64,000 nt of DNA, from the NCBI GenBank assembly GCA_022496805.1, contig CM040093.1, positions 4,590,501 to 4,654,500 on the forward strand, given 5' to 3'. Position 1 is the stretch's first letter, and each line of letters begins with the position of its first letter. The position numbers and the translations under genes are program-made. The notes beneath the pieces are model-generated. The model was not told where the DNA came from and searched no databases. It saw nothing but the letters and a program-made list of their open reading frames with translations. This stretch comes from Pohlia nutans (lineage: Eukaryota; Streptophyta; Bryopsida; Bryales; Mniaceae). Below are positions 12,901 through 25,607 of the stretch, piece after piece.

Positions 12901-14631
12901 TGCCTCCGGTAAGTCCATGCCAATGCCCACGGAGGACAGTAGCTGTACTGCTCACTCGTTGCATACAGATCTGACAGGACATTGTAAGACAGCACTGTGA
13001 ACGTCCCTGAAGATGCCGTTCGCCCGTCCGTCTCCCCCGGACCCATCCCCTCCATCGAATTCATAGAAATCAGCTGACGCGGGGTTGGAGACGGTGCAGG
13101 AATCACACGTGATGTTTGCCTCTGATGCGGGGTAGCCGCAGGCCGCCCTGTGCTTCCATCGATGGCCACACACTCTATCTTCAGCATGTGACCCACGTCC
13201 TCCATCGTCGGCGTGTAAGTCTTGCCCTGCCCGACCTCGCACCACACATCACCAGCTTCCTGGTTTTGGTTGTGGGATGTCATCCGAATTGGGCTGGAGA
13301 ATACGGACCCATTGCTGTGGTTAGCCGAAGTGTACGTTGCAGCACCACCTAGACTCCCATCCAGAGATCGCAGAGTCTTCGCTGGATTCGAGTTGAACGA
13401 GAACGGGGACTCTTCCTCTTCGATGCCATTTTCTCGCTTGTCCGCGGCCTCCTGGTGCATGATCAGGTGCTGTCGCCATGAATCCGTGAAACACTTCTGC
13501 GTGCAATGCAAGCTCTTCGACTGAGCAAGCTTGGCTTTCAAGCACTGGACACATTGCAACGTAGCAGCTTCCGATGGATGTACACTGCAGACTAGAACCT
13601 GCTGCTCACTCTGTAGTCGAAACCTATACATTGCACAAGTAGACAGCAAAACAGATCAAACTTCTTCACTGAGAGACTAAAGATGGAGGTCGTAGAAACA
13701 TTACCAACAAAGAGAACTATACTCAAGTCTCACGACGACCCCGTCTTAAACGGTGTCAAGTCATTATCAAACACCATCGTGGCAACCGTACACTCAGACC
13801 TCTTTAACATGGCCTTCTCTAAAATGACCTTCTAGAATATCCAACAGAATTGCCACACTGTAGCACAATTGTGACATTCAAATTATGTCATTTTTGGAGG
13901 ACCCCAGGCAAGGTATATCCAAGAAAAAGCCCGTCAAAAAAAGTGACCAAAAAAAATCCGCCAGTGTGTTCAATCGCAGATTTTTGCCATGTAATACTAT
14001 CAGAAGCATTGAGAACGTGACAACTAGCTCGACAGGACTTCATTCGCACACCGTAAAAAAAGAGACACAGCAATAACAGAAACCAAAAAAAATTGAAATC
14101 AAAACAGCATGTTCTTTAGTTCCTTGAAAAGTTTACAAGGCGCTGGTGTGTCCAATGCTTCAATACTTCACAGATTTCTACCATGTAATAATATCAGAAG
14201 CATTGAGAACGTGACAACCAGCTCAACAGGACTTCATTCGCACACCGAAAAAAAAGAGACACAGCACTAACAGAAACGAAAAAAATTAGAAATCAAAAAA
14301 GCATGTTCTTCAGTTCCTTGAAAAGTTTACATAATGTACGTCACCAAATCAGACAGATCGCAACCAAAGCATACCCTAATTCAGTAGAAAGACAAAACTC
14401 TGCCATCCCAGGATCGTTACATTGAGAGCCGAAGTCACGAGAAAGGACGAAGAATGTTAAACCCCATACATACCATCGGCACTGAAGGAAATAGCCGTCC
14501 GTGGACGACGCCTCGGTGACATCTTCAGGGGAAAGGCTGGAGTCGCCGCGACGCAGCAGTACATACGCCGACAACTCGCACCCTACGATCGGAATGTCGG
14601 TCGGGAGGTGCACCCGCACCACACTCAGCAT
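9986..14631 (-). CDS. CCR4: CCR4-type deadenylase (carbon catabolite repressor protein 4)
   Basis: Eleven exons: 14631-14474, 13623-12846, 12616-12530, 12252-12169, 11986-11903, 11692-11594, 11360-11307, 11083-10992, 10901-10787, 10524-10374 and 10131-9986. All borders are GT-AG, phases agree, and the total is 615 residues, close to Arabidopsis CCR4a/b. The product is the exonuclease subunit of CCR4-NOT that shortens mRNA poly(A) tails. The N-terminus opens MLSVVRVHLPTDIPIVGCEL. A Cys/His-rich MYND-like zinc region follows (CSVHPSEAATLQCVQC to QHLIMH), the region linked to CAF1 binding in plants. The C-terminal half is the exonuclease/endonuclease/phosphatase domain with SYNVLSD, LQEV (catalytic Glu), YTGSVYVIDGCATFFRRD, ANTHIHAN, AGDFNSVPGS and EWSSDHIALLAEF. 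All active-site motifs are intact, so I expect a working gene. Plants have several paralogues and I cannot say which this is. Confidence 0.93.
13977..14331. repeat. Two ~160-bp direct repeats in CCR4 intron 1
   Basis: Units 13977-14136 and 14171-14331 share long blocks such as ATCAGAAGCATTGAGAACGT and GACTTCATTCGCACACCG. They differ at scattered positions. The duplication lies wholly inside the first intron and does not affect the coding sequence. Confidence 0.8.
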
Positions 14632-15060
14632 GATGTTTCGCCCCCTCCCTTGTAAACTCTAGCTCCGCTGGAGTTTCTCACGCTCCTCGCAACAACAGTA
14701 ATTCTCCTGCCCCGCAACCCTTTCAATGCCACACCAACAATTGAAAAATGCGCGTGGGGCGGATCCGCCATCAGGTGTTCCCTGTGCGCGCCAGCGTTTC
14801 CTCTTCGACACCTCTCCCTTCACAAAAAAAATTCTCCTCCCCTTGCAAAACCTAAAAATCTCAGCTCCTCACTGCCATTTCATGAAACCCTAAATGTTCC
14901 TCCCCACGCAGCTTGTATTCTCCATTACACTCAAATGCGAGCTGTTTCCAATGCGAGCTGTTTTCAAAGCGACTGAATCGCTTTCCGTGCCTTGCGTGTG
15001 GAGGTGAAACCCTATTTATGGTGAAAGCGGAAAATAGTGGCGTGCAAGGGGTATAGGGCA
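14632..15060 (-). promoter_or_regulatory. 5' flank of CCR4 with telo-box
   Basis: GC-rich flank directly upstream of the CCR4 start. It contains AAACCCTAAA at 14885-14894, a telo-box seen in many plant promoters of translation- and RNA-related genes. The adjoining sequence at about 15163-15330 is repeated near 21.6 kb and 26.1 kb. Confidence 0.45.
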
Positions 15061-16381
15061 CGAGAGGAGATGATTCGGGTACCAAAATGAGCGGGAAGAG
15101 GAGACTGAGAAGCTGGTGCGATGCGTTTTGCGAGGGGAGGCGCCCAGACGGAGACGGATTGAGGGAAGAGGACGGGATATGGCGATGGCGGATGAAGGTC
15201 ACCGAGGGAGGGGCCGCAACAACAACAGAGCCTTCAGGCGCTTCCACTGAGCTCGGCCGCCCGGTCATGGGGCTGGGATTCCCCTGGTCATTCCCTTCGC
15301 CCCTATCACCGTGCCCCTTTGCAGCCCAACTAGATACTTTTGAACCTACGAATACAATGTTGTTTTTTCCCTATCCCCGTGATTTTCAGCTGAATATGTT
15401 TATAAATACAAGAAAATTTGAGAATCTTGTCCTTATTTTAAAAAGAGTTTAATGTAGTAAGATACATATAATTCTCTTTTCTCTCACTTCATCAAGAGTT
15501 TTAGTTCTGAAATGAAAATTGTGTATGTTTGTTTATTTGCACGTAACTTTATTTAGCAATTTTATGCAAAAACACCTTTCTTTTCTTGTCGTCTATCATC
15601 GATTAGTTGCATATTTTCCATTCAATCAAGAATCTTAGGTTTGAAATGAAAATTGTGTATGTATGTTTGTTTGTTTATTTGCATTTTAGCTTCATCTAGC
15701 GATTCCATGTGAAAACACCCTCCTCTTTCTTCTCATCTACCATCGATTTGCATACTTTCCATACAATCAAGAAGAAGACTTTTGTTGAAGTCTTAGTTGA
15801 TATTTTTGAACAAGAGTATGACTCATAGTTCACTAAAAGTAAGTTACCATTTCATTTAGAAACGTAATAACCTTTCACTTTAATTTTACATGAATCAAGT
15901 GTTTTTTTCCCCGGCCACGAGGTTTTAAGTTTAATACTAGGTTGGTATGTGCCAAAGTTTAGAATTCCGAGGTGGAACAGTTCTTCCTCACGTGCATGGT
16001 TTATGGTATATAATAGGTTGTATGAATAAGTTATGAAATTTTGAAATTTTGTTCTTTGTTTCTCCAAAAGTGAGGTGATTTTTTTAGGTGTGTTAATGTA
16101 AATGGTTTTGCCATTGGTAATAAGGGGCCTACACATTCAAGCACAAAACAAGGGCAATTTATATTGTGGAACCTTCATGCAATTGAAAAGTTGTAGATCT
16201 ATGTAGAACTCTTGTTCTCTCCAAAAGCATGAGTAAGTTATGACTCTTGTTAACTTCAAATGTACTTTTTTCCACTCCTTCGTATCTATTTTTTCTTAGT
16301 AATGTTTTTGGAACATTCAAGTTTTTAGAGAGACTACTTTAGGGATTGAAATATATATTGAATGCTTTTCATTTTGATCAA

Positions 16382-17197
16382 TTAACCCCTAAAGGTCCCT
16401 AGCTTTTTTGGGCTTAAAATCATCATCGCTTTTGATGTGTTATAGGTCTAAATGTAAGTGAGGTATAGAAATCTCAACCGTACAATCTTGTAACATACAT
16501 GTTGTAGATCATGTGGATCAATTTTAGGGTCATTTGGCCATATAGATTGCAAGATCATAGTGTTTTAGTGCTAAAAAAGGATGCTGAAATTTTCCTAGCA
16601 ACACAATTAGAGGTGAAATTCGTTTTCAAAATTACTCAAATGAAAAACGTTGAACTATAAAGTTGTTCAAAATCATCATATAAACACATTAGTACCAAAA
16701 AAAGCCTCATGAAAAAATTTAATGTGCCCTAAAATGGCCTTGCAATGTCAAAAAGTAGCCCGAAAAGTGACCCATTTGAACCAAAAAGCAAAAAGTGTTC
16801 AAACTAGACCCGTGCACTAAAATGACTCCCAAACATTCATAACAACATGGATTGACCTGAAAATTTGACCATGATAACTAGACTTCAAGGGGAATGCAGC
16901 CCAACAAGTTTTATTGAAAACGGACTTGGGATGAAGGAGATACAAGCCCCCGAAGTTGCTGCCATCAAAATTCACAGAACTGTCCAAAAAAAACATACCT
17001 ACTTTCAAATGATCACCAAAAACTCAATTCATCTCGGATTGATCTGAAATTTTTACCACGCATTCCATACATCATGCGGGGAGTTTTTTCAAAATTTCAG
17101 CAAAATCGGACACGTTTTGCAAAAGTTACAGCACTTCGAAGGTGACTGTACCCCCAAAAACGTCCAAAATATGGACGCCGGGACGCTTAGGGGTTAA
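16382..17197. mobile_element. TTAA-flanked MITE, element 1
   Basis: Ends are TTAACCCCTAAAGGTCCC and, inverted, TTAACCCCTAAGCGTCCC, giving about 14-bp terminal repeats bounded by TTAA. Copies B (near 23690) and C (near 38945) of the host repeat show the empty site, GATCAATCAATTGTA, against GATCAA-TTAA...TTAA-TTGTA here. The interior is noncoding. Confidence 0.85.
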
Positions 17198-17731
17198 TTG
17201 TACTCGCATGCAAATTTGAACTAGATTAATAGAATCCTAAATTATATTGTATGATTCTTTTTAAAGTTTCACTTCACATCACATAATTGGCCAATGTTGT
17301 TCCTCAAGAATGTTGAACAACTCAGTTTGTTGTCTTTCTTAACATTCTTGAGCATCTCCTGTTGCTTGGTGTGACTTACTTCTTTTTGACATTCTTGAGC
17401 ATCTCCTATTGTTTAGTGTGAGTGACCATTTTGCCCTTTTTTTGATGTGACTGCAAGTGATCTTTTATCATGGTATGAATGTTCTTTTTGTCCTCTTACG
17501 AATGATCATTTTCGTCCTTGTGTGATTGACCTTTTATGATATTCTTGAACAATTTTGTTTTACTCTTTTTGTCTACTGTATAAGAAATTAGCTAATAGTT
17601 GACATTTTGTTTCCAATAACATTCTTCATCAATTGCTCTCTTTGTTTATTGTAAAGAAACTTGATGGTTGACCTTTCTAATAATATTCTTGAGCAACTCA
17701 CTTTTTCTTTGATCATGTCTCACTTAACCCT

Positions 17732-19227
17732 TTAACCCCTAAATGCCCACAACCCTCTCCAGTGGGCAGTTTTGCAACGATGCATTATAAAATGGAACTA
17801 AGAGGGGTATTTTGAACTTGATGTATGAATAAAAGTTGTACATTATGAATTTTAGGTTCTATCCATGCGGTTAGATCTATGATTGCTATCACCAATATTT
17901 TTGCATAAATTTTGAAACCTAAAATTCAAAATTATTTTGTAATTCAATTACGAACAAGATATTGACAATTTGTAGATGAAATTTTTATGGTAGTTTGAAA
18001 TGTAATACTCTAAGTGTTGTGGTTTTTGGAGATTTTTTGGTTGCTTAACCCTTAAATTTTTGTGACCGTATTCTCACAAAAAACCATGAAAAACGCAGCA
18101 TTTGGAAGTTGCAGAAGAAATCATATGTTTTTTAGTTTTTTCATCATTCAACCGTAAGATCTAATACCCAACTTGGATTTTCACGTGAGCACAAAATTTG
18201 AGAGCAAAATGACCATTAGATTCTTAGATTATAAGGATCAAAGTTGCAAAAGAAGATTTTTTGGGGTTCAATCCGGTGACAAATTTGAACTTTAGAAATT
18301 AATATCTTTTTTTTAATGGGTTAGAAATTCAATGAATGGCAAGGCCATGTTAACAATTGAGTTAAGTCTTCAAATATAAAATCTTGTAAGAAAAAAGCTC
18401 ATATTAATTTTTTCATAAAACAATTACTAGAAGTGGGTACAAAGTGAAAGGAAAAAGAAAATCATTAATAAGTTTGACATGGAATTGTAAAATGTCAATC
18501 TTAACGGTGAGAATGTTGTACTTGGAAATCTTCACCCAGTGCCTTTTATTTCATTAAAAAATATTGAAAATTGAGTTTAGAAATGAGCTTCAAAGTTTTT
18601 TTTGTCCAAACTGCCCAAAAAACAGATCTCCTCATAACTTTTATCCCATTGCTCAAAATGGGTAGGTTTAAAGCTTCATTTGTAGATAAAGATCAACCAA
18701 TCATGAATCAAAAAAGAAATTTTGAAAAAGAGTAAAAAATAAAAAAATTCTTGCTGCCCGATCTCGCTTCAAAAACTTCAAATGCTTATAACTTTTGCAA
18801 TACTTATCGGAATGACATGAAACGAAGTGCGACATGTAGAGTGTAGTTTTTGGAAGCTACACTGAAATTTTCATTGAAAATTTTAAAAATTTGAGGTCCC
18901 TGGAGGCTGCCCAAAAAGTGGAACGACCAGAATATGGTCGCTCAAAAATTTAGGGGTTAATTCTATGAGTTGACTTTTTCAAGAGCACTTTTCAACTATT
19001 TTGAATTAAGATATTAGAAATTTTTGGTGAATCAATGCAACATGAAATGAGGCATAAAATTTTCACAAATCGTCCCCTTTCTAATGAGATAACACATGCA
19101 TGAAGCTAACTTCCCATAAAATCTATAGTAAAAAATGGACATTACAAAAAATGCATGACAAATGAAAAAAATTGGAAGAAATCTTTACATCGTCAAAAAA
19201 ATGGATGCCTGGGCAGTTAGGGGTTAA
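17732..19227. mobile_element. TTAA-flanked element 3, middle layer
   Basis: Ends are TTAACCCCTAAATGCCCA and, inverted, TTAACCCCTAACTGCCCA. Element 2 splits it; without that it would be about 580 bp, matching intact relatives at 21961-22535 and 47211-47784. Confidence 0.85.
18045..18960. mobile_element. TTAA-flanked element 2, inner layer
   Basis: Ends are TTAACCCTTAAATTTTTG and, inverted, TTAACCCCTAAATTTTTG. The empty site is preserved in the relative at 47211-47784: GGTTGC-TTAA-TTTTATGAG near 47525, against GGTTGC-TTAA...TTAA-TTCTATGAG here. This shows insertion into TTAA with duplication of exactly four bases. Confidence 0.9.
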
Positions 19228-20070
19228 TGTCCAAATTCACCACCAATTTCAAAGATGTGTTATAAAATGTTCGACGAATCACAAAATTGGAGTTGATATA
19301 TTAAGAAAAGTTATATATCTCAATGTGTAGATCATGTCTCTACACTTGAATTTATCAAAAAAGCCATTCATAGTTTTTAATTAATTTACAAGGTGTTAAT
19401 TTTAAATCCACTTTAAAATCCTAAATTAACAAATTTTTACTAAAAAAGTTATAACAAATTTGGAATAATAAGCACTATGAGATGGTATAATTTCCATTAT
19501 TTGATTCTACTTATTTTGGAAAATCATTGTTAAGATCTTACTTTTTGAACTAAAAATGAAACTTGACATAAACCAATTTTTTCATTTAAAAAATCACAAT
19601 ACCTTATTTTGAATAGCCCTACCATACAAATAGTAGTCAACTAGCACAAGAACCAAGGAAAATTTGGATGCATGAAAAATTGTACAAGATGTAGTCAAGA
19701 GAAGGCTTACAATCTGTTCATCGTCCATTGTATGGACACTTGCGCGTCAAAGGGTTAAAGAGCAAGCTCATTTAGCTATTATATCATTTTTGAAACTATT
19801 ATGTTTTTGCTACCTTTGTCTTGGCATAATGTAAAGGAACTACAATAGTTGACCTTTTGGAACATTTTCAAACATTTTTTTTTTCTATGAGTTGACTTTT
19901 TATAACAATTTTAAACACCGCAATTTACATCTATCAACTACACTAAATGGACTGCCGTATTTAGTGTCCTGTGAGAATTGATGTTTTTACCATACTTAGT
20001 TCAAAAGTAATGAGAAATAGTGTACCTATGTACACAATACAAGAGTTGGCCACTTGTCATTCTACTTTTA

Positions 20071-20170
20071 GATAGATAGAAATTCTGGACCTCTTTCAAG
20101 GTTGGCATGAATAAAGTGGTTGTTCGCAATAACAATGACCCAATATCCACTGGACAAAGAGCCATTGGTG
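20071..20170 (-). repeat. Dispersed 110-bp repeat, copy 2
   Basis: Reads on the minus strand with the same blocks as copies at 545-660 and 51645-51765, ending at TTTCTATCTATCT. It lies inside large repeat copy A. Confidence 0.6.
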
Positions 20171-21247
20171 CGATTCCTACTTTCATTGAGAGTACCATCA
20201 TATTCCTTCCAGGTGCTAAGAGTGACATGAGGTAGCATAAAGTTACTATGTTTAATCATAAAGTTGCCATATGTCATTGGAACACCACATCATTCTTTTT
20301 TTTACAAGGACACTAATGTACTCGGCCGTCAATGCCGATAAAAATAATCATAAAAAGAGATGCCCAAATTTTCAAGAAATTCCATCATTCTATATGATGA
20401 TTTGTCTTATTTATTACGGTATCCCCTTTGTTCCGAGATAAAAAGTCTGTGGGAACATTGCGTCCAATAGATTGTTCAGGAGTTTGTGATTGGCATAGTG
20501 GATACTAGGGTTGCAAAGATCATTGTTTGATACATACAGTTCGTGGAGTGGAAGATTCATGTTTTTTTTTTCATCATTTGGAAAGGAGTAATTTGTTCAT
20601 GGTCTTATTGAAGTTTGTGATCGTGCCCTAAATTTTGTATTGAATAATGTCATTTCTACAAAAATACTGTGGGTTGTATACTTTTCAGATATTCATGCAG
20701 AGCTTCAATGAGCATTCTGCTGGGATAGAAGATTTTTTTATATGTTTGTATAGAATTTTTGTCGTTAAAAATTGCCTAAGCTTATTCTCTTATTAGGTGT
20801 AGAAATAGGGTATTTGACTGCCACTTAGCACATCTTTCATCAACGGAATTGATTCAATTTTTAATGATCTGATTGTTTGAGGATAATATTCTTATCATAC
20901 CATCTGATTTGCTTCAACTTGCATGAGCATCTGAAAATGGGTCTGCATGTCTGTATCTGTACAGTCCATCTACTGTACCTTTTTTGTGAGAATCTCTGAG
21001 CAACAAGTGTGTCTACACAGCAGTTTTAGTGTGCAAATGAATAAAAAACCTAGTTTTAGTGTCTTTGTATGTTCTCTGGATTTGTCCCGAGTGTTGCAGA
21101 AAAGTCATCTCTGTATGATTTTATGATATCAATTTGTACAATGAATGTATGCCATCATGCTATATGTTTGTTGTCTCTGCCCCACCGAGGGAGGGACTAG
21201 GAAAATGCTTCATTTTCAAGGAGTTACATGGCTGAACAGTATGAACT

Positions 21248-21389
21248 AGTGTTGGTCTGGTATGGCATCAAGTTACAGTGAACTCCTAGATAGAAGCACA
21301 TTCTAGATATCCGTTTGAGGTCCTTGAGATGATCAAATGTACTCAGAGCATGGATTTTTTTGACATCCTTCCCATACCAGACCAACACT
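21248..21389. mobile_element. 142-bp hairpin MITE
   Basis: Perfect 18-bp inverted ends, AGTGTTGGTCTGGTATGG and its complement, are flanked by the direct repeat GTATGAACT (21239-21247 and 21391-21399, with one spare G). Copy C at about 25445 lacks the insertion and reads ATTATAAACTAAACTG. The size and 8-9-bp duplication suggest a hAT- or MULE-type MITE. Confidence 0.85.
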
Positions 21390-21711
21390 GGTATGAACTA
21401 AACTAAACTGTAAAAGTAAATTTAGAGTAAATACTAAGGCAGAGACAACGCGACTGGCCGCCTGGGAATGCATGCAGGAGGGTCAGCGCGCTTGTTGTTG
21501 AGGTGATTGCCTTCTTCACGATTCCTCGACGCCTCGACATCGACCTCCTGACCGAGTCAATCTCCATGCACAGGATTGAGGGAAGAGGACGGGAATTGCG
21601 ACCAGCAGAGCCTTCAGGGGCTTCCACTCACCTCGGCGGCCTAGTCCTGGGGCTGAGATTTCCCTCGCTCCTATCACCGTGCCCCTTTGCAGCCCAACTC
21701 ATTAACCCTTT

Positions 21712-23085
21712 AGTGCCCAGGGTGGTTATGGAGAAACCACAAAAAAATTGGTGTTTTAAGAAGAAAAAAAACTCTCTTTGTTGAAATTAGGGTTACTATT
21801 AATAATATCCAACCGTATAAATGTACGCATAGCTTAATAAAGCAAGTGCCGGTTAAACCTTGGTAAGATTGGACAGTTGGATTGGAAGATCATAGTATGT
21901 CTTTGAACCATATAATGCACAGTCAAAAATGAGGTCTTGGAGGGTCAATGACTTCAAAGTTAACCCCTAACCGCCCAACCATCCATATTTTGGATGGTGT
22001 ACGGATTTGTACTCGGATTTCTCATCGATCATGCACTTTTTGCAGTGTGAAATTTTTACTAAAACTTTTATGGGAAGTTAGCTTCTTGCAAATGTGATCC
22101 GATTAGAAAGGGTATGATTTGTGAAATTTTTATGCCACATTTCATGTTGTAGTGTTCCACCCCAAATTTGAAAGTTTTTGGTCTAAAAGTGCTCTTGAAA
22201 AAGTCAAGTACTACAAATATGCAACCAAACAATCTCCAAAAATCACTACACTTAGAGTATCACATTTCAACCCATCTCAAAAAAATTTAATATTAGATTG
22301 TCAATATCTTATTCGTAATCATATTACAAAAGAGCTCTAAATTTTAAGTTTTAAAATTTATACACAAATATTGGTGATAGCAATCGCAAATCTAATCGTA
22401 TGGATAGAATCTGAAATGCATAATGTACATCTTTTATTCATTCATCAAATTGAAAATACCCCTCTTAGTTGCATTTTATAATGCATTTTTGAAAAACTGC
22501 CAAATCTGAACAGGGTGAGGACGTTTAGGGGTTAAATAGAATTTGAGTTAAATGAAAATGAAGGCGAAGAGGTATTAGTAGTAACCTATGTCAACACCTC
22601 TCCATTACAATCTTTCATGTCAAGAACAGACTCACACATAATTATTGTGAATTCAATAAGTGCGAGTAACGTATTCATGAAAGGTTTAGGACAAAAAATT
22701 ATACGTTAAACTATGAAAGGAGTTGGTACATTGATCAAGATCGGAATACATACACTAATGGAACATGAACAAGAGAACATAATCCAAAAAATACAACAAG
22801 ATAACAAACTTCCAAACACAAGAAATACCGCATAGTGCAAATGTTGTATTTGTAAGTATTTATTGTATTTTCAAGTATTTGTAGTATTTTGCGTTTTATT
22901 CACTGGTATTTTGATAGTTGCACAACTCCAAATTGCAAATTTCTATTTCTAGAAGATGTGTATTATAAATTATCTCCAACTTTGAACCACACAATTCAAA
23001 ATCCAGTTCCTTATGGATTATCCATTATTTGCATTTTTAACACATCACTGATCAAAATGTGATCAGTTGGGCACTAAAGAGTTAA
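21712..23085. mobile_element. TTAA-flanked element 7
   Basis: Ends are TTAACCCTTTAGTGCCCA and, inverted, TTAACTCTTTAGTGCCCA, 17 of 18 matching. Element 5 is nested in it. A relative without that nested insertion is at 49114-49903. It sits in copy B after GCAGCCCAACT; copy A has no insertion there. Confidence 0.9.
21961..22535. mobile_element. TTAA-flanked element 5, nested in element 7
   Basis: Ends are TTAACCCCTAACCGCCCA and, inverted, TTAACCCCTAAACGTCC. The empty site is intact in the relative near 49350: GACTTCAAAG-TTAA-ATAGAATTTG, against the same flanks with TTAA on both sides here. The body is the element 3 family in inverse orientation. Confidence 0.92.
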
Positions 23086-24800
23086 TAGAATGGATACTTT
23101 TGAATCTAAAATACAACAAGATAGCTTCCCTATCTTCCCTATCCCCTGGTTTTAAGATCTTCTAAAGCATGTTTATTATTATTAAAAATACAAAAAAATA
23201 CTTGTGAATCTTGTTCTTATTTTAAAATGGATTTAATGTAATAAAACACATGTTATTTTAATACTAAGTGGAGTTTGGAATTCCGGTGGCGTAATAGTCC
23301 TTGCATGCGTGCATAGTATGTGGTATAGTTAGATTGTACGAATAAGTTGTAGTTTCTACAAATAGTTATAGGTTTTACAAGTAAGCTATGTTTTCTTGTA
23401 GCTTTTCTAAAATTGCGGTGATTTTTTACTCTATGTTAATTAATATAAATGGCATTGCTATTGGCAGTAAGGGGCCTACATATGTACAAAATAGGGGTAA
23501 GTTTACATCGTGGAACATACATGCACTTAAAAAGTGTCTACGTAGAACTCATATTCTCTACATAAGCGTGATTAAGTTGTGACTCTTGGTCAACTTCAAA
23601 TGTTTTTTTTTTCATCTATTTTTTTGTAGTGATGCTTTTGGAACATTCATACTTTTAGAGAACTACTTTAGAGGTTGATCTCTTGAATGTTTTTTAATAT
23701 GATCAATCAATTGTATTGTTTATTTAAAATCTTAAATTGTATTGTAGTATACTAGCAAATTCAACATAAAATGATTCTTTTGAAATGTACACTGATAGAG
23801 AATATGTAACCATGACAACAGAAATTGAACTGAAAAGTATTGACCGCGGTTGTTGATTTGGACGTGTTGTACCGGTCAAGAGCCAACATAGATTTGTTGA
23901 TGCACTGCTTAAGAAAAATTAGATCCACCAGAAAAACATCAAACCTACCTGAAAAAATTTATGGCTTGCACGGATGAATTTCTTGGCATGCCCAGAAAAA
24001 ACAGTCACTTCACATTACAAGATTGGCCAATGTTGTTCCTCAAGAATGTTCAGCAACTCAGTTTGTTGTCTTTCTTAACATTTTTGAGCATCTCCTATTG
24101 CTTGGTGTGACTGATATGTTTGCCCTTTCTTGGTGTGACTGCAAGTGATCCTTTTGTCACGATATGAATGATCTTTTTGTCCTCGTATGAGTAATCCTTT
24201 GTCCTTGTGTGGTTGACCTTTCATAATATTCTTGAACAATTTTGCTTTACACTTTTTGTCTAATGTATAAGAAATTGGCTAATTGACCTTTTGTTTTCAA
24301 TGACATTCTTCAATAGCTTCACTTTGCTCTTTGTATTTGTTGTAATTTTTTTTGATAGTTGACCTTTCTAATAACATTCTTGTAAGGCTCAATTTTCTTC
24401 TTTAATTGTGCCTCCTATAAAGAACAAGTTCATTGCTTAGTTTTTACATCATTCTTAAAACTATTAAACTACTAAGTATGTTTTGGATACCTTTGTCTTG
24501 GTGCAATATTAAAAATTTCGGAGTATTTGTTATCTACTATACTATACCCTAGGATCATGCTTGACGCCATTGTGCCAGATATTTAATTGATTTTAAAAAA
24601 TTTACCTGGTTTGACTCCAAGAAATATATATTCCAAAATTTGGCACTTGGATTCAACAACCAATGTGCTACGCCAATTCCCTACAAAACGAGTGGATAGA
24701 AGCATTCAAATGAGGGCAAGTAGGAGTGGAATACCATATGATTTGCTTCAAATTGCATGAGCATATGTAAACGGGTCTGCATGTGTGCTATGCCAAAAAT

Positions 24801-25419
24801 TTTGTAGGCAATTGGACAAGAAAATACCAAAATATCATGAATTTTGAAATATCATGAACAAACAATTTTCTGATTATGAAATTTGGTATGTAGGACTATT
24901 ACCATGTAACCAACATCTGAAACAAATTTCATGCAAGAATCATAGCTATATTTAGTAATACTCTAAACACCTTAGAGGAGTTGCAGGACATTATAGAGAG
25001 TAAATGGAGGATGCTTAGTAGTGATGCATTCCTTCATTTATGTTGCTCCATGCCTAGGAGGCTCCAGGATGTGATAGAGGCAAAGGATGGGCACACCAAA
25101 TGGTAGATTTCTATTATTTTTATTTTTAGCAATGTTTTGTTTATCAAATTTGGGACATGTACATTTCATTATAGAAGTTTGTAGTGCCCAAAATTTGGTA
25201 ATGAAAGACCCATTTTTGAATAGGTGGTTTCATGATGCAATTCTTAGATTTTAAGTCCGTCACTATGAAAATGGAACATTGAAAATTGAACTCATCCATG
25301 CCCAAAAACCGCAACTTTTTTGAGAAATCTTTCAAAAGGAAAGATGTGCGCATTGATATTTCCTAAAAATTCATGATTGTTTTTTTTCTAATTTTAAAAT
25401 CCGTCACCAATATTTTTTC
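24801..25419. other. Repeat-derived spacer, no gene
   Basis: AT-rich sequence between copies B and C of the large repeat. No coding frame, RNA gene or defined element is supported. Confidence 0.5.
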
Positions 25420-25607
25420 AAGGAGTTACATGGTTGAACATTATAAACTAAACTGTAAAAGAAAATTTAGGATAAATACTAAGGCAGAGACTACGCGACT
25501 AGCCGCTTGTTCATCACTTGTTTGTGCTTATTTGTGATCATCTGCATGAATGGATTTATACTTATTATCTGCCTGGGAATGCATGCAGTAGGGACAAGTG
25601 ACCCAGC

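Larger units (their letters stand above)
17724..19758. mobile_element. TTAA-flanked element 4, outer layer of a three-level nest
   Basis: The left end is TTAACCCTTT and the right end, inverted, is TTAACCCTTTGACGCGC. Element 3 is inserted eight bases inside its left end. The unoccupied site in copy B near 24408 reads CTATAAAGAACAAG where this copy has TTAA on both sides. A related partial copy is at about 49904-50400 in inverse orientation. Confidence 0.7.
15163..20990 (+). repeat. Large dispersed repeat, copy A (hosts nested elements)
   Basis: Without its insertions this copy aligns with copy B (21215-24800) and copy C (25420-26220 plus 26221-26464 and 38199-39350). Landmarks in order are GAGGGAAGAGGACGGGA, CTTTGCAGCCCAACT, AGGGGCCTACA, GGCCAATGTTGTTCCTCAAG and GCATGAGCATCTG. 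It is split by a TTAA element at 16382-17197 and by a three-layer nest at 17724-19758. No coding capacity or clear ends were found, so its class (large MITE, Helitron or MULE derivative) is open. A short 110-bp repeat sits at 20071-20170. Confidence 0.65.
21215..24800 (+). repeat. Large dispersed repeat, copy B
   Basis: Same family as copies A and C. It carries a 142-bp MITE at 21248-21389 and a TTAA element at 21712-23085. At 23335-23385 it preserves the sequence that in copy C is interrupted by the CACTA element. The left part (21480-21700) contains a gene-like block also found at 25690-25790. Confidence 0.65.
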
